DNA of 64,000 nucleotides, taken from Dipteris shenzhenensis. Its lineage: Eukaryota > Polypodiophyta > Polypodiopsida > Gleicheniales. Positions 20,641 to 32,169 of this stretch are shown here, piece after piece. The translations under genes and the position numbers were made by a program. Every line of letters begins with the position of its first letter. Position 1 is the first letter of the stretch. The stretch lies in assembly GCA_047967505.1 (NCBI GenBank), contig CM106539.1; one strand, 5' to 3'. The notes under the pieces were generated by a model. It saw only the letters and a list, made by a program, of their open reading frames with translations. It was not told the origin of the DNA and made no database searches.

Positions 20641-21360
20641 TCTTAGTCTTACTGTAGGAGCGGGAGCGGGAGTGGGAGTGGGAGAGGGAGCGGGAGCATG
20701 AACCCCCCCCCCCCCATGATGGGAGGAACCCCTAGGGGCTGACACAAGGCGCCCAAGCACACCTCGAGAGCTAAGGGGTGGCGAGATAAGAGAGGAGATG
20801 GGCTAAGGGTAGGCGGGCAGGGCTGAGGGTAGGCGGGGAGGGCTGAGGGGGTGGCGAGGTTAGCTGAGGGTAGTAGGGTAGGCGGGGTTAGCTGAGGGCT
20901 GAGGGTAAGCGGGGAGGGAGGGAGCTGCGGGCGAGGGTAGACGGGGAGGGAGGGAGCTGCAGGCGGGGGGGGGCTGTGGGAGCTGCAGGCGGGGGGGCTA
21001 TGGAGGGTGGAGCAGAAGCGGGGGAGAGGAGGTGGGCGGAGCTGCAGGCGGGGGGGGGGGGGGAGCAGCAAGCGGAGCTGTAGGCGGGGGGGAGCAGCAG
21101 GAGCGGAGGGGAAGCGAGGGGAGGAGCAGGAGCGGAGGGGTGAAGGAGGGAGCTGCGGGCTGGTGAGGGAGCTGCAGGCGGAGAGGGAGCTGCAGGCAGG
21201 GGGGGGGAGCAGCAAGCGGAGCTGCAGGTGGGGGGGAAGCAGCAGGAGCGGAGGGAAGCGGGGGGAGGAGCAGGAGCAGAGGGGCAGAGGAGGGAGCTGC
21301 GGGGTGAGGAGGGAGCTGCGGGCTGAGGAAAGATCTCCGGATGCGGGCTGAGAGAGATAG
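20640..21360 (-). repeat. LINE-B 5' region with GA-rich tandem monomers
   Basis: Strongly purine-rich on the plus strand. GCAGCAAGCGGAGCTG starts at 21065 and 21209, defining a 144-bp monomer present about twice, with shorter GGGAGCTGCAGGCGG and GGGCTGAGGGTAGGCGGG units around it. It precedes ORF1 and so occupies the promoter/5' UTR position. Long open frames here are low-complexity artefacts. Confidence 0.75.
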
Positions 21361-22250
21361 AGAGACTTGACAGTTAACCTTGGGAAGACCAGGGGGCAGT
21401 TTTTACAAGACCAATCTTCACAACGACCCACGCAGCCAAGGTATGACTAACACGAGGACGGGGCGCTCTAGCCCAACTAGAGAGACAGTCCTTCTAGGCT
21501 CACTTTCAAGATCCACCGACAAAGGGCTGGCTTTTCAACACCCTAGTGAGGCTGGCTGCCATGTATGCAGCACCCTTCTGGGGAGGTGATCTCTCGGCGA
21601 CGGAATGGAAGAAATTTGAGAGGCTACAGGTGACCTAGGATGATTCGGAGTAAGCACTCAATCCCACATCATATCACACAAGCAGAGTTCACTATGACAC
21701 CACTCCAGATCCATGCCATGTTTCAGATTGGCTTTTCTTCATAGAGTTTGGGATCTACGCGGTTGGAGATTGCCGAGGCTGGCACTAGAGTCATCCAAAC
21801 GATTAGCTGAGAGCGGAGGCAGCACATCATGGTATGCAATTCTATCTATATGGTTTGCCAGACAGGGTATGCAGATGGACCGGCTCCCCCAATTTCAGCA
21901 CAGCACCACCAGAGTCGATCCCACAAGATGAGATTAACCTCATAATACGGCTAGATCTCCTCCAGCTCCATACGTCTCAGACTTGGTGGGGGAGGGTGGG
22001 GGTGGGGGACCAGGAGTTCCCCACCAAGGTCCACTTCTATCACGACCATTTCCTGAGAGTATTGGGGACTCATCATCAGGCCCCAATACCTCGACGACAG
22101 AGGTGTCTCACACACACTAAGGATTGCCATTGGACATACGTATAGCCACAAAGGAGCGGAGTTGCAGATTGTGCATGATGGGGGAGGTCGAGACAAAGAA
22201 GCATTTTCTATGCACCTGCCCAGCCTATTATGAGATCCAGGTATGATACC
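21361..22250 (+). pseudogene. LINE-B ORF2 fragment (RT end and C-terminal domain)
   Basis: Begins abruptly at LTVNLGKTR (RT end) and continues with AAPFWGGDLSATEWKKFERL, ...RVWDLRGWRLPRLALESSKR and LQLHTSQTWWG, all matching the LINE-B at 7199-7800. It carries numerous frameshifts and stops. It ends near 22240 in CACLCP.PIMRSRYDTF (the zinc-cluster end) against a poly(T) run. Confidence 0.72.
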
Positions 22251-23130
22251 TTTTTTTTTTTTGGTGAGAAGAAATATTTTATTGCTGTGAAATAATTACA
22301 TTCATAGTTACTCCAAAAGTGGAGTAACTACTACTCAACTGAAAATTTCAGTATAAGCCATATATACATCATGATCAATCAAATGAGTCTGAAAGCAATC
22401 ATAAAACGATTGCCGCAGAGATCGTTTGAAAAAAACAAAAGATGGAAAAGTAGGATCACCAAAGACTCTATGATTTCTGTCCATCCATAGAGTCCAAAGT
22501 GCCTAGTAGCGCAATCAGACAAAAAATAAATCAAAAGCCTATCTAGCGGGATGAAAACCAAATAACCAAAAGAACCTGTCAAAAGTAACAGTAGGAAATC
22601 TCGCTCGAAGCCCCTGACGAATAAGAACAAGGAAATCACAAGTGTGTGGACAGTGCCAGAAAATGTGAGGCACAGATTCAACAGAATGTAGACATCTGTG
22701 GCAAACAGCCGGGGCAATATGTCTATGCGCGAGTAGCTGCCCAAATGGAAAAATGCCAAGTAGGACTCGCCAGAGGAAAAGCTATTGCTGGAGAGGGACT
22801 TTATAATGCCAAAGGAGACGCAGCCGCTTTCTCCACCACTTTGATGGGTGATCCATATGCCAAACAGAATTGGCTCTGTCAAAAACCCAAGGCGGAGGTA
22901 ACAACACTTTATACAGAGAAGGCACTGTGATATGTGAGAGCTTCAAAGGACGGGCTGAAGAAGAGGAAGAATCCTCAAGCCTATCCTGAAGTTCCAAACG
23001 AGGGAAAGGTTGAAGCATTTCTGAAATTTTGTGCCATAAAGGACGATAATGAGCTCCCAAACCATACTTGCTAGCAGCCGCAGAAAAAGATAAAAGAATA
23101 CCACTTCCTCTTCCAGAAGGGACATGGATT
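22251..23130 (-). mobile_element. LINE-D 3' fragment (zf-RVT / W-W-M-DRN type)
   Basis: Minus strand begins (3' end) at T11 at 22250-22262. Upstream coding remnants include CHRCLHSVESVPHIFWHC (C-x2-C...H-x4-C; zf-RVT; about 22700-22645) and LWTLWMDRNHRVFGDPTFPS (about 22500-22440), a signature of plant L1-like ORF2 C-termini. A further upstream segment includes SVWHMDHPSKWWRKR. It differs in sequence from LINE-A and LINE-B, so it is a separate family, 5'-truncated. Confidence 0.68.
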
Positions 23131-23860
23131 TGGTCCACTCTCACGACTAATCCACTTCCAGGACCAAGTCTATATTGGGTTATACCTGATGGAGATGCGA
23201 CGACACAAAGAGATCCTACTGGGGCAGATCAGAGAGTAGCACAAGATGACCACGCCATAGGATACTGAGATAGACTGAGCACAAAGGCAGGTCATGGAAT
23301 TTTATGCATTTGAGTCAACTCCAAGGCACAGTGGACTGGAGGAGGAGGAGATAGCTGATATGAGGATAGTATAGATCAGCAAAGAGAGCAGACACAATGC
23401 CACCGAGCGAGGGACACACAGACCGACATAAAGAGTGACCACAATGCACACAATCGCGGTCCAACCTATCTTAGCTCTCCTAAGAGATGATCACCATCAC
23501 TCTTGGCATAGCACATCAGATCCAGAGATCGAGGAGACCACGTCCTCCTCCACATCGCAACATACGTAGATCCGGGATATCTTCGCAGCACACAGGAGAG
23601 CTACCGTGGTGCTAGGTTTCGGCTTCTGAGCCTCGGACCTCATCTTACATTTTAGCTTACACATATATTTGAGTTTTTTTTGGGGGGAGCTTTTGAGCTC
23701 CGTATCTCAGCATAGCATTCAGCAAAAGGGCCTTAGCGCACCCTTTGCTTTTGCTTCAGTCCCATGAGGCTTATATGAGCTATCTTTTTTGTGGCGTACT
23801 TTGTCCCATAGGCCCGCAAGGCCTTCCAAGGACATTAATCTCTCTCTCTCTCTCTAAGGA
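23131..23860 (+). mobile_element. LINE-B 3' end fragment with (TC)n tail
   Basis: YLMEMRRHKEILLGQIRE (23190-23240) matches a C-terminal segment also seen at 25065-25110 (LIELRRHRKALLGRL). The 3' UTR contains AAAGGGCCTTAGCGCACCCTTTGC and GTCCCATAGGCCCGCAAGGC, both conserved in LINE-B tails, then GGACATTAATC and (TC)n at 23838-23857. 5'-truncated. Confidence 0.72.
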
Positions 23861-23864
23861 CGTT

Positions 23865-25597
23865 AGCTCATTCCGGGGGGGAGACCCCACCATCGGATGG
23901 GGGTTCCTATCAGAAGGGAAACCACCCATTCCCATCACTGACCCTTCTGTGTGGCACACATATGCATGCTCCTTGTATGATGTCCCCGGGCAGGCACAAC
24001 CTGACATGTCTGGTATGCCCAAACCTACCACATGTTATTTGTTCACCACGCAGAATGTACGGGCTGCACTACGCCGTCTACACAATCTGAAGACATAGGA
24101 TCATGAAGGGCTACGGACAGAGCATTTCTCACATGGGCATAAGGTCCTGGCCCCGATTTTAGCACGGATGTTCAATCACACAGTATGCCACGGTTTTCCA
24201 CCTACCTGGAGCACCACCACCATCGTACCGATACAAGGCAGGGGACCTCATGGATACTAGAAACTACCGCACCCTCATGATTGGTCGTACTTTGGCCAAG
24301 ATCTATGGATCAGTGCTGGAGAGGGAACTTAGCAGCCACACGGAGCTTCAGGGGCAGCGAGCACTAGGACAGGCAGGCTTCCCGAGACAGCACTCTACTT
24401 TGGATCACATCTTCACTCTGCGGACTATCATTGAGGAGGCTAGGTCCAGATATTAGAAAGTCTACACATGCTTTGTAGACTTTCGGAAGAGACTAGCGGA
24501 TAAAGGAGTTAGTATGGCTTGGTATGCACATGTATTGCGATGGTTCTCTAGATAGGGTATCAAGATAGACCAACCTCCCCCTTCTCAATACAATCTAGAA
24601 GCTCCATTTCCCTCGATACCACAAGATGAGATCAATTGTATCATACGGTTGGATCTACTCTAGCTCCATACAGTACTGACTTGGGGAGGTAAGGGGGAGA
24701 GGGGGGGATCATGAGTTCCTCACCAAGATCTAGTTCTATCATGAGGATGTTAGGGGATGGAGCAATTGTTCGGCCTAGATACTTTGAAGATAGAGGTGCT
24801 TCACATGCATTGGCGATAGCCATTTGTTAGTTGCGGGGATAGTCCCATCAATTGAGAGTTGAGGTAGGGATGGTAGAAGGCATGACTAGCAGAGGATATG
24901 CCGATGATGTACATTGGGGGAGGTGGAGACGGAAGAACTTTTTGTGTGTGGATGCCCAGTATGCTATGAGATACGGGGGCAATATCATTGCCTTTTTCAA
25001 GAAGTGCATGTTTGACAACTAACCCAAGTGATTCATTTCCATGATCGTGTGTGTGTCGGCTTATATCTGATAGAGTTGCGGAGGCATAGAAAGGCCCTGC
25101 TGGGTAGATTAGATAGCAAAAGGAGATAGTGACACTTGAGACAAAGAATGGCAAGACATAGATGCATATCAGTTAGATCCAAGCCACTTGGAGGGGGAGG
25201 AGGAGGAGGTGGATGAGATAGGGGCAAAGTGAATTTATAGGAGGCGGCGAGGAGAAATCGCAGGGATTGCAAAGACCAAGAGAGGTGGACCAGAGCACTT
25301 ATAGAGCTGACCGCCAAACACGGGGAGTCACCATTGACATGGCACAACACATATAGAGGACATGGAGGCCACATTCGCCACCACACCGAGAGCCGCGACT
25401 TGATAGGGGAAGATCCATGATGTCCTCACTCACATCAAAGGACCTCACCACCATCATTTAATTGTGCCAGAGGGATTCCTCGACTGCTCGCCATGTCTTT
25501 ATCTTACTTTGATATGTGATGTTCAGCTCCAGGGCCCTAGTGTACCCTTGCCCCAGGGTCAGTTTTTTAATCAATACTCAGCATATTGCAAGGGCCT
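23865..25597 (+). mobile_element. LINE-B fragment, interrupted by LINE-A1
   Basis: Starts with the VWHTYACSLYDVPGQAQPDM and LFTTQNVRAALRRLHNLKT blocks, followed by RT fingers (YRTLMIGRTLAKIYGSVLER; QHSTLDHIFTLRTIIEEARS). It has lost the RT palm (jump at ~24490 from TCFVDFRK to the C-terminal domain). The 3' UTR continues to AAGGGCCTTAATGTGCCCTA, where LINE-A1 is inserted. It resumes at 32832. Confidence 0.75.
24250..24490 (+). pseudogene. LINE-B RT fingers fragment
   Basis: An open frame (NYRTLMIGRTLAKIYGSVLE then RELSSHTELQGQRALGQAGF and TLDHIFTLRTIIEEARSR) ending at a TAG at 24454. KVYTCFVDFRK follows in the same frame after the stop. The catalytic palm is deleted. Confidence 0.75.
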
Positions 25598-25612
25598 TAA
25601 TGTGCCCTACAT
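25598..25612. repeat. Target-site duplication of LINE-A1, 3' side copy
   Basis: TAATGTGCCCTACAT, identical to 32817-32831. It abuts the poly(T) start of the minus-strand LINE-A1. Confidence 0.95.
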
Positions 25613-26210
25613 TTTTTTTTTTAAACGCAAAAAGTAGTGCTAGTTATATTACTTGAAAGCGAGAGTACAAGAAGGCCTTAAGGCCAGCGGGCTGTAATCA
25701 CGCTGTAATCACAAAACGGATTCAGCCCGAGAAGTCAAAATGCTAAATACAAGCCTCTTAGGGCATAATCATCGGAGAGTGGACAAACAGCCACGGTGGA
25801 GGGGCGTAATGCCATTGAAGACTCTGAGTGGAGTGCTGGAAGAATAACTCCCGGTGATCCCAGTCGCGAAGGAGACGTCGTCTCTTTTCCTTCCCTGCCC
25901 GGGACTCTCCCTGGATCTGATCCCACTGACCCTTGAGCGTGTGGATAATCGTGCTCCAGATATCTGCTAGGGTCTGGGTAGTAGTAGTCTGAGCTCCTAC
26001 AGTCTGCGCGCATCTGGAAGTCCAGATATGCCAGCCTGCGATGCTCCCTATGATCTCCCAAACTGGGTGTCGAGGCATCGCTCCTGCATCTGTCTCTGTC
26101 AGATGCCATGGGAAGCTGTCCATGTAAGCCCAAGTGGCCTGCATGATGAAAAAGACGGGATCCTGTCTAGCGAACTCATAGGCCAAGTGATGCCCCGGCT
26201 CAGTGCTGCA

Positions 26211-26495
26211 CTAACAAACGGCTCCCCAAGTGATCGGTCCTAGCTCGGGTGTAGCCCTAGCTAAGATCCCCATGATTCCCTTCCAAACCGTCTGCGCATG
26301 CGAGTAGCTCCAAAGGCAATGCTTCAGGGACGACTCCTCCTGAAAACACATCTGGCAATGCCCCTCCTGCCCCATCTGTCTCAGCCAGCTGCCAACTGGA
26401 AGCCCCTTGTGTGCCACCATCCAAAGGAAGTAGGAGATCTTCCTCGGACGCCAGCTAGCCCAAAGAGTCTTCCAGAAAGTGCGAAGAAAGACCAA
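26211..26495 (-). pseudogene. LINE-A1 zf-RVT domain
   Basis: FWKTLWASWRPRKISYFLWM, VAHKGLPVGSWLRQMGQEGH then CQMCFQEESSLKHCLWSYSH: the plant-type zinc-binding domain after RT (W...P.K...FLW....LP......G......C..C....E...H.L..C; final Cys is Ser here). The downstream frame 26186-25758 carries AGWHIWTSRCAQ, the W-H-I-W-R-C tail. Confidence 0.85.
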
Positions 26496-26874
26496 GGATA
26501 TCCCCTGGGCATACCATCTATGTGCCTGTGTGGGTAGCCCACGCTAGAGAGCCCCAAGAGCACGCCCCAAGAGCACGCCGACCCGTGCGTGCACTGTAAG
26601 AAAAGAAGGGGGTAGGGTTCTCTGAGGTCTCCGATGGTGGCCAACGCCACTCCCCTGGGTCCCACTCCACCTCTGACAAGGAGCGGCCCTTCCATATCCA
26701 GAGTCTCCAATCCTGGTCCTGCATAATCAGAGGGTCTATATGCCACGTCTTCCCTTGCAGCCCTACAATGCGAAGGCGCTGCCAGGGAAGCTGGGGGTCG
26801 ATCACGGCCTCTCTGCTCTGTAGGCGACTGTCATCAGTGATGGAGAAGAAGTGTACCGAAGAGTCCGAGAAGAG

Positions 26875-27138
26875 GCCGGCCACCACCAAAGGAATGCCTC
26901 GTGGAGTGAACTGTCCAAGCCACCTCTCATCTCCCGGGAAGAGTTGTCTGGTGTCTACGGGGATCCTCCAACCTGCAGGGATGGCAGCATCAATCTCCGC
27001 TCGCCGGCCGGCCACCACCAAAGGAATGCCTCGTGGAGTGAACTGTCCAAGCCACCTCTCATCTCCCGGGAAGAGTTGTCTGGTGTCTATGGGGATCCTC
27101 CAACCTGCAGGGATGGCAGCATCAATCTCCGCTCGCCG
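26875..27138 (-). repeat. 132-bp in-frame tandem duplication in LINE-A1 ORF2
   Basis: CACCACCAAAGGAATGCCTC starts at 26881 and 27013. The 132-bp copies differ at one position in the part I compared (TCTACGGGG vs TCTATGGGG). 44 codons (EIDAAIPAGWRIPVDTRQLF... region) are repeated. Near identity suggests it arose late. Confidence 0.95.
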
Positions 27139-27855
27139 AGCCTAGATCCCACGTGCCGTACCTACTGCTGCTGCCAGCTCGCCTGGGCTCAGCTAACTGT
27201 AGACGTCCCTCCAAACCCAGAACGAGCACGCGGGCCCACGCGCCCAGAGCGCCCAAGGGATATGGGATCTCTCTCCAAGCTGACGACCTGTATCATCTGT
27301 CACCTGGCTGCTCCAGATCAGGGGCTGTCTGTCTGTCTCCTCTCGGCAGCTAGGGGGGACCTGGGAAAGGCTGTGTCGCAACTTCCTCCAGACCGAAATG
27401 AGGCTACGGAGGAAGGGGGAACGGGGCTGAGTCAAAGGTGCTGAAGTGAAGATCCAACGGATAGAAGGCTGCCAAACACCCCCTAACTGGGGGGTACACC
27501 CACTGAGACCATGCTGTAGCAAGAGCTTCCACGTCTGTCCTCCTGGGGTCATGCCGCGGATGACTAGCTTGCCAAGAAGTGCCTGACTCTGAAGCTCTGG
27601 ATCTATGATGCCGAGGCCGCCCTCTACTTGGGGAAGAATGACCGTCTGCCAGGCGACCCTAGCTCTGGTGGTGCCGGAACCGTCTGAGCCAGACCGTAGG
27701 AAGTTCCGCACCAGTCTCCTCAGCTGGGCTACACAAGACCTCGAGAAACACCAGCGAGAGGCTACATACCAAGCAGTGGCAAGAAGGACCTGGTTGACCA
27801 CAATGTTCCTGCCTGCCAAGGAAAGCCGAGCCGTGCTCCAGAAAGCAAGCTTCCG

Positions 27856-28800
27856 TCATATGGAGGCTAGGACCGGCAAGAACTGCTGAGCCGGTGTGAT
27901 GTCCAAGCCTACCTGGAATCCCAGGTAACGTGTCGTCTGTCCTCTGGGGATCCAGTGAAACCCTAGAAAAATACCCCACTGTGAGCTGGCTCCCGGGTCC
28001 GTAAGAAAACCAACTGCCTTTTGCCAGTTGATTTTCGCTCCAGCCGCAAGGCAAAACATCTCTAGGGACAGTCTCACTCGCTCCAGTGACTCGACATCAT
28101 CCTGCACATATAGGGCTGTGTCGTCTGCATACTCGGAGTCCAGCAGCTCGGCATCCTCTCGAATAGGGAGACGCATCCCGCGAAGACCAGTGGTGCGAGC
28201 TCGAAGGAAGTGTGTCATGGCCTCCGCAAAAAATAGGAAGAGGTAAGGCGCTAATGGACAGCCCTGACGTACCGAGCGCTCGAGTGTGAATCTCTCCCCC
28301 ATCCTACCGCTAATAATAACCCGACTGGAGGCCGATCTGTAAAGGCTAGCAATACCTCTAATCCACTCATCCGAAAAACCGAACCGAGCGAGTGTACCTT
28401 CCAAGAAAGACCAGTCTACCCTGTCGTACGCCTTCTCAAAGTCGAGAAGGAGTATGGCAAGTTGCTGGCCACTGTGCTAGGCCCATTCCGTCACCTCTGA
28501 GAAAGTGAAGATGTTGTCCAAGATGCTGCGATCTTGGACAAAACCAGTCTGGGTGTCATGAATCAGGTCGTGTAGCAGGGGGCGGATGCGACTGCTGATC
28601 ATCTTGGCGAGGATTTTGTAGGCGGTCGGGAGGAGGGTGATTGGGCGCCACTGTCTGATCTCCTGGCGGTCCCCCCTTTGGGGATGAGGCAAATCAGGCC
28701 TGTCGCAAGGCTCTCTCGCATCTGCCCGCTGGAGAAGATGTGCTGGAAGGCTGCGAGCAAGGGCCGGTGGATCTGCTCCCAAAAGGTGGTGAAGAAAGCT
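27856..28800 (-). pseudogene. LINE-A1 reverse transcriptase
   Basis: Two frames make up the RT. 28782-28477: EIRQWRPITLLPTAYKILAK and DLIHDTQTGFVQDRSILDNI. 28404-27856: EGTLARFGFSDEWIRGIASL, RSVRQGCPLAPYLFLFFAEA, LLDSEYADDTALYVQDD (Asp pair at 28125-28120) and AAGAKINWQKAVGFL. About 24 codons with LDFEKAYD... lie between them in a third frame (stop at 28475). Same clade as the LINE-A2 RT at 41896. Confidence 0.9.
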
Positions 28801-29379
28801 CTAGAGAGGCCATCCTCACCTGGTCATTTCTGCCCATCAATAGCACTCACCGCATCTTGCATCTCCTCAATAGTGAAAGGTGCGAGAAGGGTATCGCTCA
28901 TGCTGGGCTGCACGAGTCTCGGTGTAGATCTCCACACCTCCTCCCTGCAAATGAGACCACGAGGGCCTGGGGGCTCCTGCTGGAATAAGGATCTGTAGAA
29001 GTCTGTCGCCAAGTCCCGGACCTCATCTGGATCTGTCCTGACACTACCATCATGCGCCCTAAGAGAACGGAGTTGTTTCCCTGCTGACCTCTGTCCATGA
29101 GTCCTGAAGAACTCCCTGCACATCCTGCTGCCTTTCCTAGCCCAGAAGGACTTGGAAGCATGAAATGAAAACTCTGAGCGACGCTGGGTGATCTCCTCTA
29201 GCATGGCCCGGGCCCGAACCTCCTGCTGTCTGAGCTCCTCAGAGCCTGGAGAAGACTGCTGCATCCTCTGAATTGAGGTGAGGTCACGTTTGAGACCCCT
29301 CTCCCGCGCCCAACACCGCTGTCTGACCTGAATCGCCTCCTGCTGGCAAATGCGGCTAGACTCAGCAAGTGCCTGAGCT

Positions 29380-30283
29380 ACCTGTGCTCCATATCCCTGG
29401 TAGGGTCCCACTCCTGCTCCCATAGGTCCTCTATCCTGCTGTGAACCGTTGCTCTGGTGTAGATGGAATCTGGGATCCGGCATGAACGTGGAGGTGAGGA
29501 CTGAGAGGCCGAGTCCAGGACTAGGATGACTGGGGCATGGTCTGAAAGTGTCGTCCCTGAAACCACTCCTGACTCTCCTCCTCTGCCAAGCGCCCAATCA
29601 CTGACATAGAAACGGTCCAGTCGCTCCAGGAGTCTGCCTCCCTCCCTCCTGTAACCCCAAGAGAAGTCCAGACTCCCAGGCCATTTGCGAAAGGAAGGCT
29701 CCCTCCAACTGTCCCGACCTCCCACTCCAAAGAGGAAGGAGTCCCAATCTGCCTGCTCTGCCTCAGCTATACCGAGGAACTCTGGTCCCCTTCCCTGCTG
29801 ATCCTCTGAGGTCTCAAGGTTGTTGAAGTCCCCTCCTACAATCCAAGAGTCCATCTCTGGCAATAGGTCTGTCAAGGATCTCCAAAAAACGGAACTACGT
29901 CTGAGATCAGTCGGGGCGTAGATATTGAGGATGCCGATGCGGGATCCCTCAATATGCAAGCCCACCCAAAGCACGCGTCCTGGGATCAAAGTGCAAGAAC
30001 CAAACACATGCTGAACTAGAGAAGTGTCGATGGAGGTACAGACGCCCCCGCTTCTCCCCTGCTCGCCAATCGAAGGTTCCCAGTAGGTGTGGGAGCGTCC
30101 TGTGAGGACCTTCCCACAAATACTAGTCTGTGAAGCCGAAAGCTTGTGGTCCTGTAGTAGGAGCACATCTATCTTTCCCACCAAAGCTGGCTGGAGCTCC
30201 TGTCTGAGCACCATCTTCCTAGGGCCACGGGTGCCTAATGAGTGGAACCCGTTGACGTTCCAAGAGATAACGCGTAAACTCAT
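29380..30283 (-). pseudogene. LINE-A1 APE endonuclease
   Basis: A 301-codon frame starting MSLRVISWNVNGFHSLGTRG. Motifs: DVLLLQDHKLS (catalytic Glu of QE.KL replaced by Asp), GILNIYAPTDLR, DSWIVGGDFNNLETSED, LDRFYVSDWALG and TTLSDHAPVILVLD with the catalytic His. Nicks target DNA in the family's mechanism. The frame runs on into the linker but breaks near 29380; the linker resumes at 29597 in another frame. Confidence 0.88.
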
Positions 30284-30299
30284 GAGGAGGGAAGGTGGG

Positions 30300-32160
30300 C
30301 CACAAACAGCTGTCTGCTTGCGGTCGAAGTCGAAGTGGTCGGAGGATGTCCTGTGTGGAGACGAAGGCGCTTCTGTGAAGGTTTCGAAGGAGAGGCCGGA
30401 TCATCGGACCCATTCTCTAAAACCTTCAGCAGAGGGGAAAGGCCCTTCGTCCCGTGGTGGTAAGCTCTCTCTAACCAGCTCGACGCCTCTGCCAAGGAAA
30501 TGCTGTAGAAGCCTGCAACCTCTGAAGTCCTCCAGGGGCGAAGCCCTTCCGCGTAGGCCCACTCCAGAGGTGGTCTAATAATGACCAGGAGTCGGAAACA
30601 TTTGGCGCTGTGGCGCCAACACAGACGAACATCTCCCTCCTGCCACTGCTGCTGAAGAAGCTCCGCTGCTCTGCTACCAATCCAGTCCTGCACCTGCTCC
30701 TGGGTCTGGTCTCGTATCGTCTCCCAAACATTTTCATTCGTCCATTGCTCATTCCCTTCACCGGAGATAGTGAAGGAATAGCTAGGACCATCGTGCGGAG
30801 CCAGGATTGCGGAGCCAGGATGGACACCTTACCCTCCGCTCCCTTGCGGAGGAAGAAGATGCTGATGTCTAGGCATGCAGGAAAGGAGCCAATACCCGCT
30901 GCATCCAAGTAGTCCCAAGGACCTGCTCGGTAAAACTCCAATGGAAGAGCTCTAGGAGCAGCCCTTGGGCTTGGGGACGAAGATGAGGAGCCTGAACCGG
31001 AGGGAGGGGTGCTGGCCACCTGTGGGGAAGGGCCTATCCCCACCGTTGAGCCCGGAGGGATAGACGAGGGTAAGGTCTGTGCAAGCTTCGGGGCTAAAGG
31101 TGGCGCAGGTGGGGGGGGGTTTCCTTCTGGATCATGCTCGAGGAAGAGGGTGGAGCGGGAACCACTGGTGTGGGGGGGGATCCTGGAGGGGGGGGTGGGG
31201 GTCGGAGAATCGAGGAGGAGGGGGGAGGTGGAGGAGGGCGAGGTGAGGGATGAGGGGGAGGCTGGTTGACCTTCTCCTTTCCCTTCCCCTTACCGGGCTG
31301 CTGATGAGTAGGGATCATCTGAGGGGGCTCTTGCTGTGGCTAGGAAGGTTTTTTGGGGCCTGCCTTGTTGCCCTTCCGTTTTCGTTTGACTTCCGTCCAG
31401 CCTTCCCTTTCGGGAGGGGATGTCGCAGACTGGAGCGGAGTATCCTGAGCTGCCTGAACGGGGGTCTTCTGAGATTCTGTACCCGTGAAGCGAGGACATG
31501 AGCGCGCCGAAGCCATGGCATCTCAGACACTGGTTGGGGTGACCAGTGACCAGAATGCGCTGCGTCACCACACCTGTGTCTGTCTCTATCTCGAACTCCG
31601 AAGGGATGCTCTGTGGGTCAAGGACTGCCACTTTGACACGTGGCACCCCTTGGGCTGCCGCCGCATCAACGTAAGTTTCCTGCATAGGCCAACCAAAGTG
31701 CGCCCCCAGGTCCTTGATGATCGGGCGAAGCTCGGTTGCAAGACCTGGGAAGATAAGGGTGACTGGGTGTCGAGGAATGCGAAAGCGGGAATCGAAGTCC
31801 GCTACACTGAATCCCCTGTACCAAGGAACCATGAGGATGATCTTCCCACCCACAGAAGTAGGGGATTGCCTGACTATGTCGCTCGCAGCCTATGCTGAGG
31901 AGAGCTTAAGCCAGAAAATGCCACGTCCCATGAGTGCAACCTCCTCAATGTGACTGTCCTCGAGGTAGAGGGTGGACTGCAACCAGTCCCTGATGTCTGC
32001 TCGTGAAGGCGAGTAGCCAATGACCCTCCCATAAACTGATGTCTGGGAGAAGTCCGTGGCGGCCTGCTTCACCAAGGAGACCTGGTGCTCTGTCAATGTA
32101 ACGCGATAGGCTGGTGGAGGGGGGGGTCCGTCTGGGCCACCGGTTCCGGGCACGTAGCTG
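30300..32160 (-). pseudogene. LINE-A1 ORF1 (gag-like, CCHC type)
   Basis: Starts around GGPDGPPPPPAYRVTLTEHQ (32140), continues GYSPSRADIRDWLQSTLY and HIEEVALMGRGIFWLKLSS. It then continues in a second frame GGKIILMVPWYRGFSVADFD and FRIPRHPVTLIFPGLATELR, VPRVKVAVLDPQSIPSEFEI and QCLRCHGFG, where the CX2CX4HX4C knuckle is broken by a frameshift. A Pro-rich stretch (31300-31050) and a C-terminal part FYRAGPWDYLDAAGIGSFPA (30950-30880) follow. This is the DUF4283-plus-zinc-knuckle ORF1 common in plant L1s; it binds element RNA. Confidence 0.8.
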
Positions 32161-32169
32161 CCATATCAC

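Larger units (their letters stand above)
15046..21360 (-). mobile_element. Near full-length LINE-B, minus strand
   Basis: In minus order: GA/GC-rich 5' region with tandem monomers (21360-20640); ORF1 with Ser/Ala-rich N-terminus, coiled coil and an L1 ORF1p-like RRM plus C-terminal domain (20640-18960); ORF2 with APE endonuclease (18960-17700), linker (17700-17445), RT (17440-16019) and zinc-cluster/PIP-box C-terminus (15953-15210). The 3' UTR is cut at 15046 by junction with a plus-strand LINE-B. Two internal duplications (237 bp, 214 bp), frameshifts and stops make it inactive. About 6.3 kb long. No target duplication identified because both ends abut other LINE-B DNA. Confidence 0.85.

Noticed and set aside
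20649-21431. Long minus-strand open frame rich in Pro/Ser/Leu
   Set aside because: Product of a purine-rich low-complexity LINE 5' region; no domain, and the opposite strand is open as well.
26851-27444. 197-codon plus-strand ORF with an internal repeat
   Set aside because: Antisense shadow of LINE-A1 ORF2; the repeat is the 132-bp duplication.
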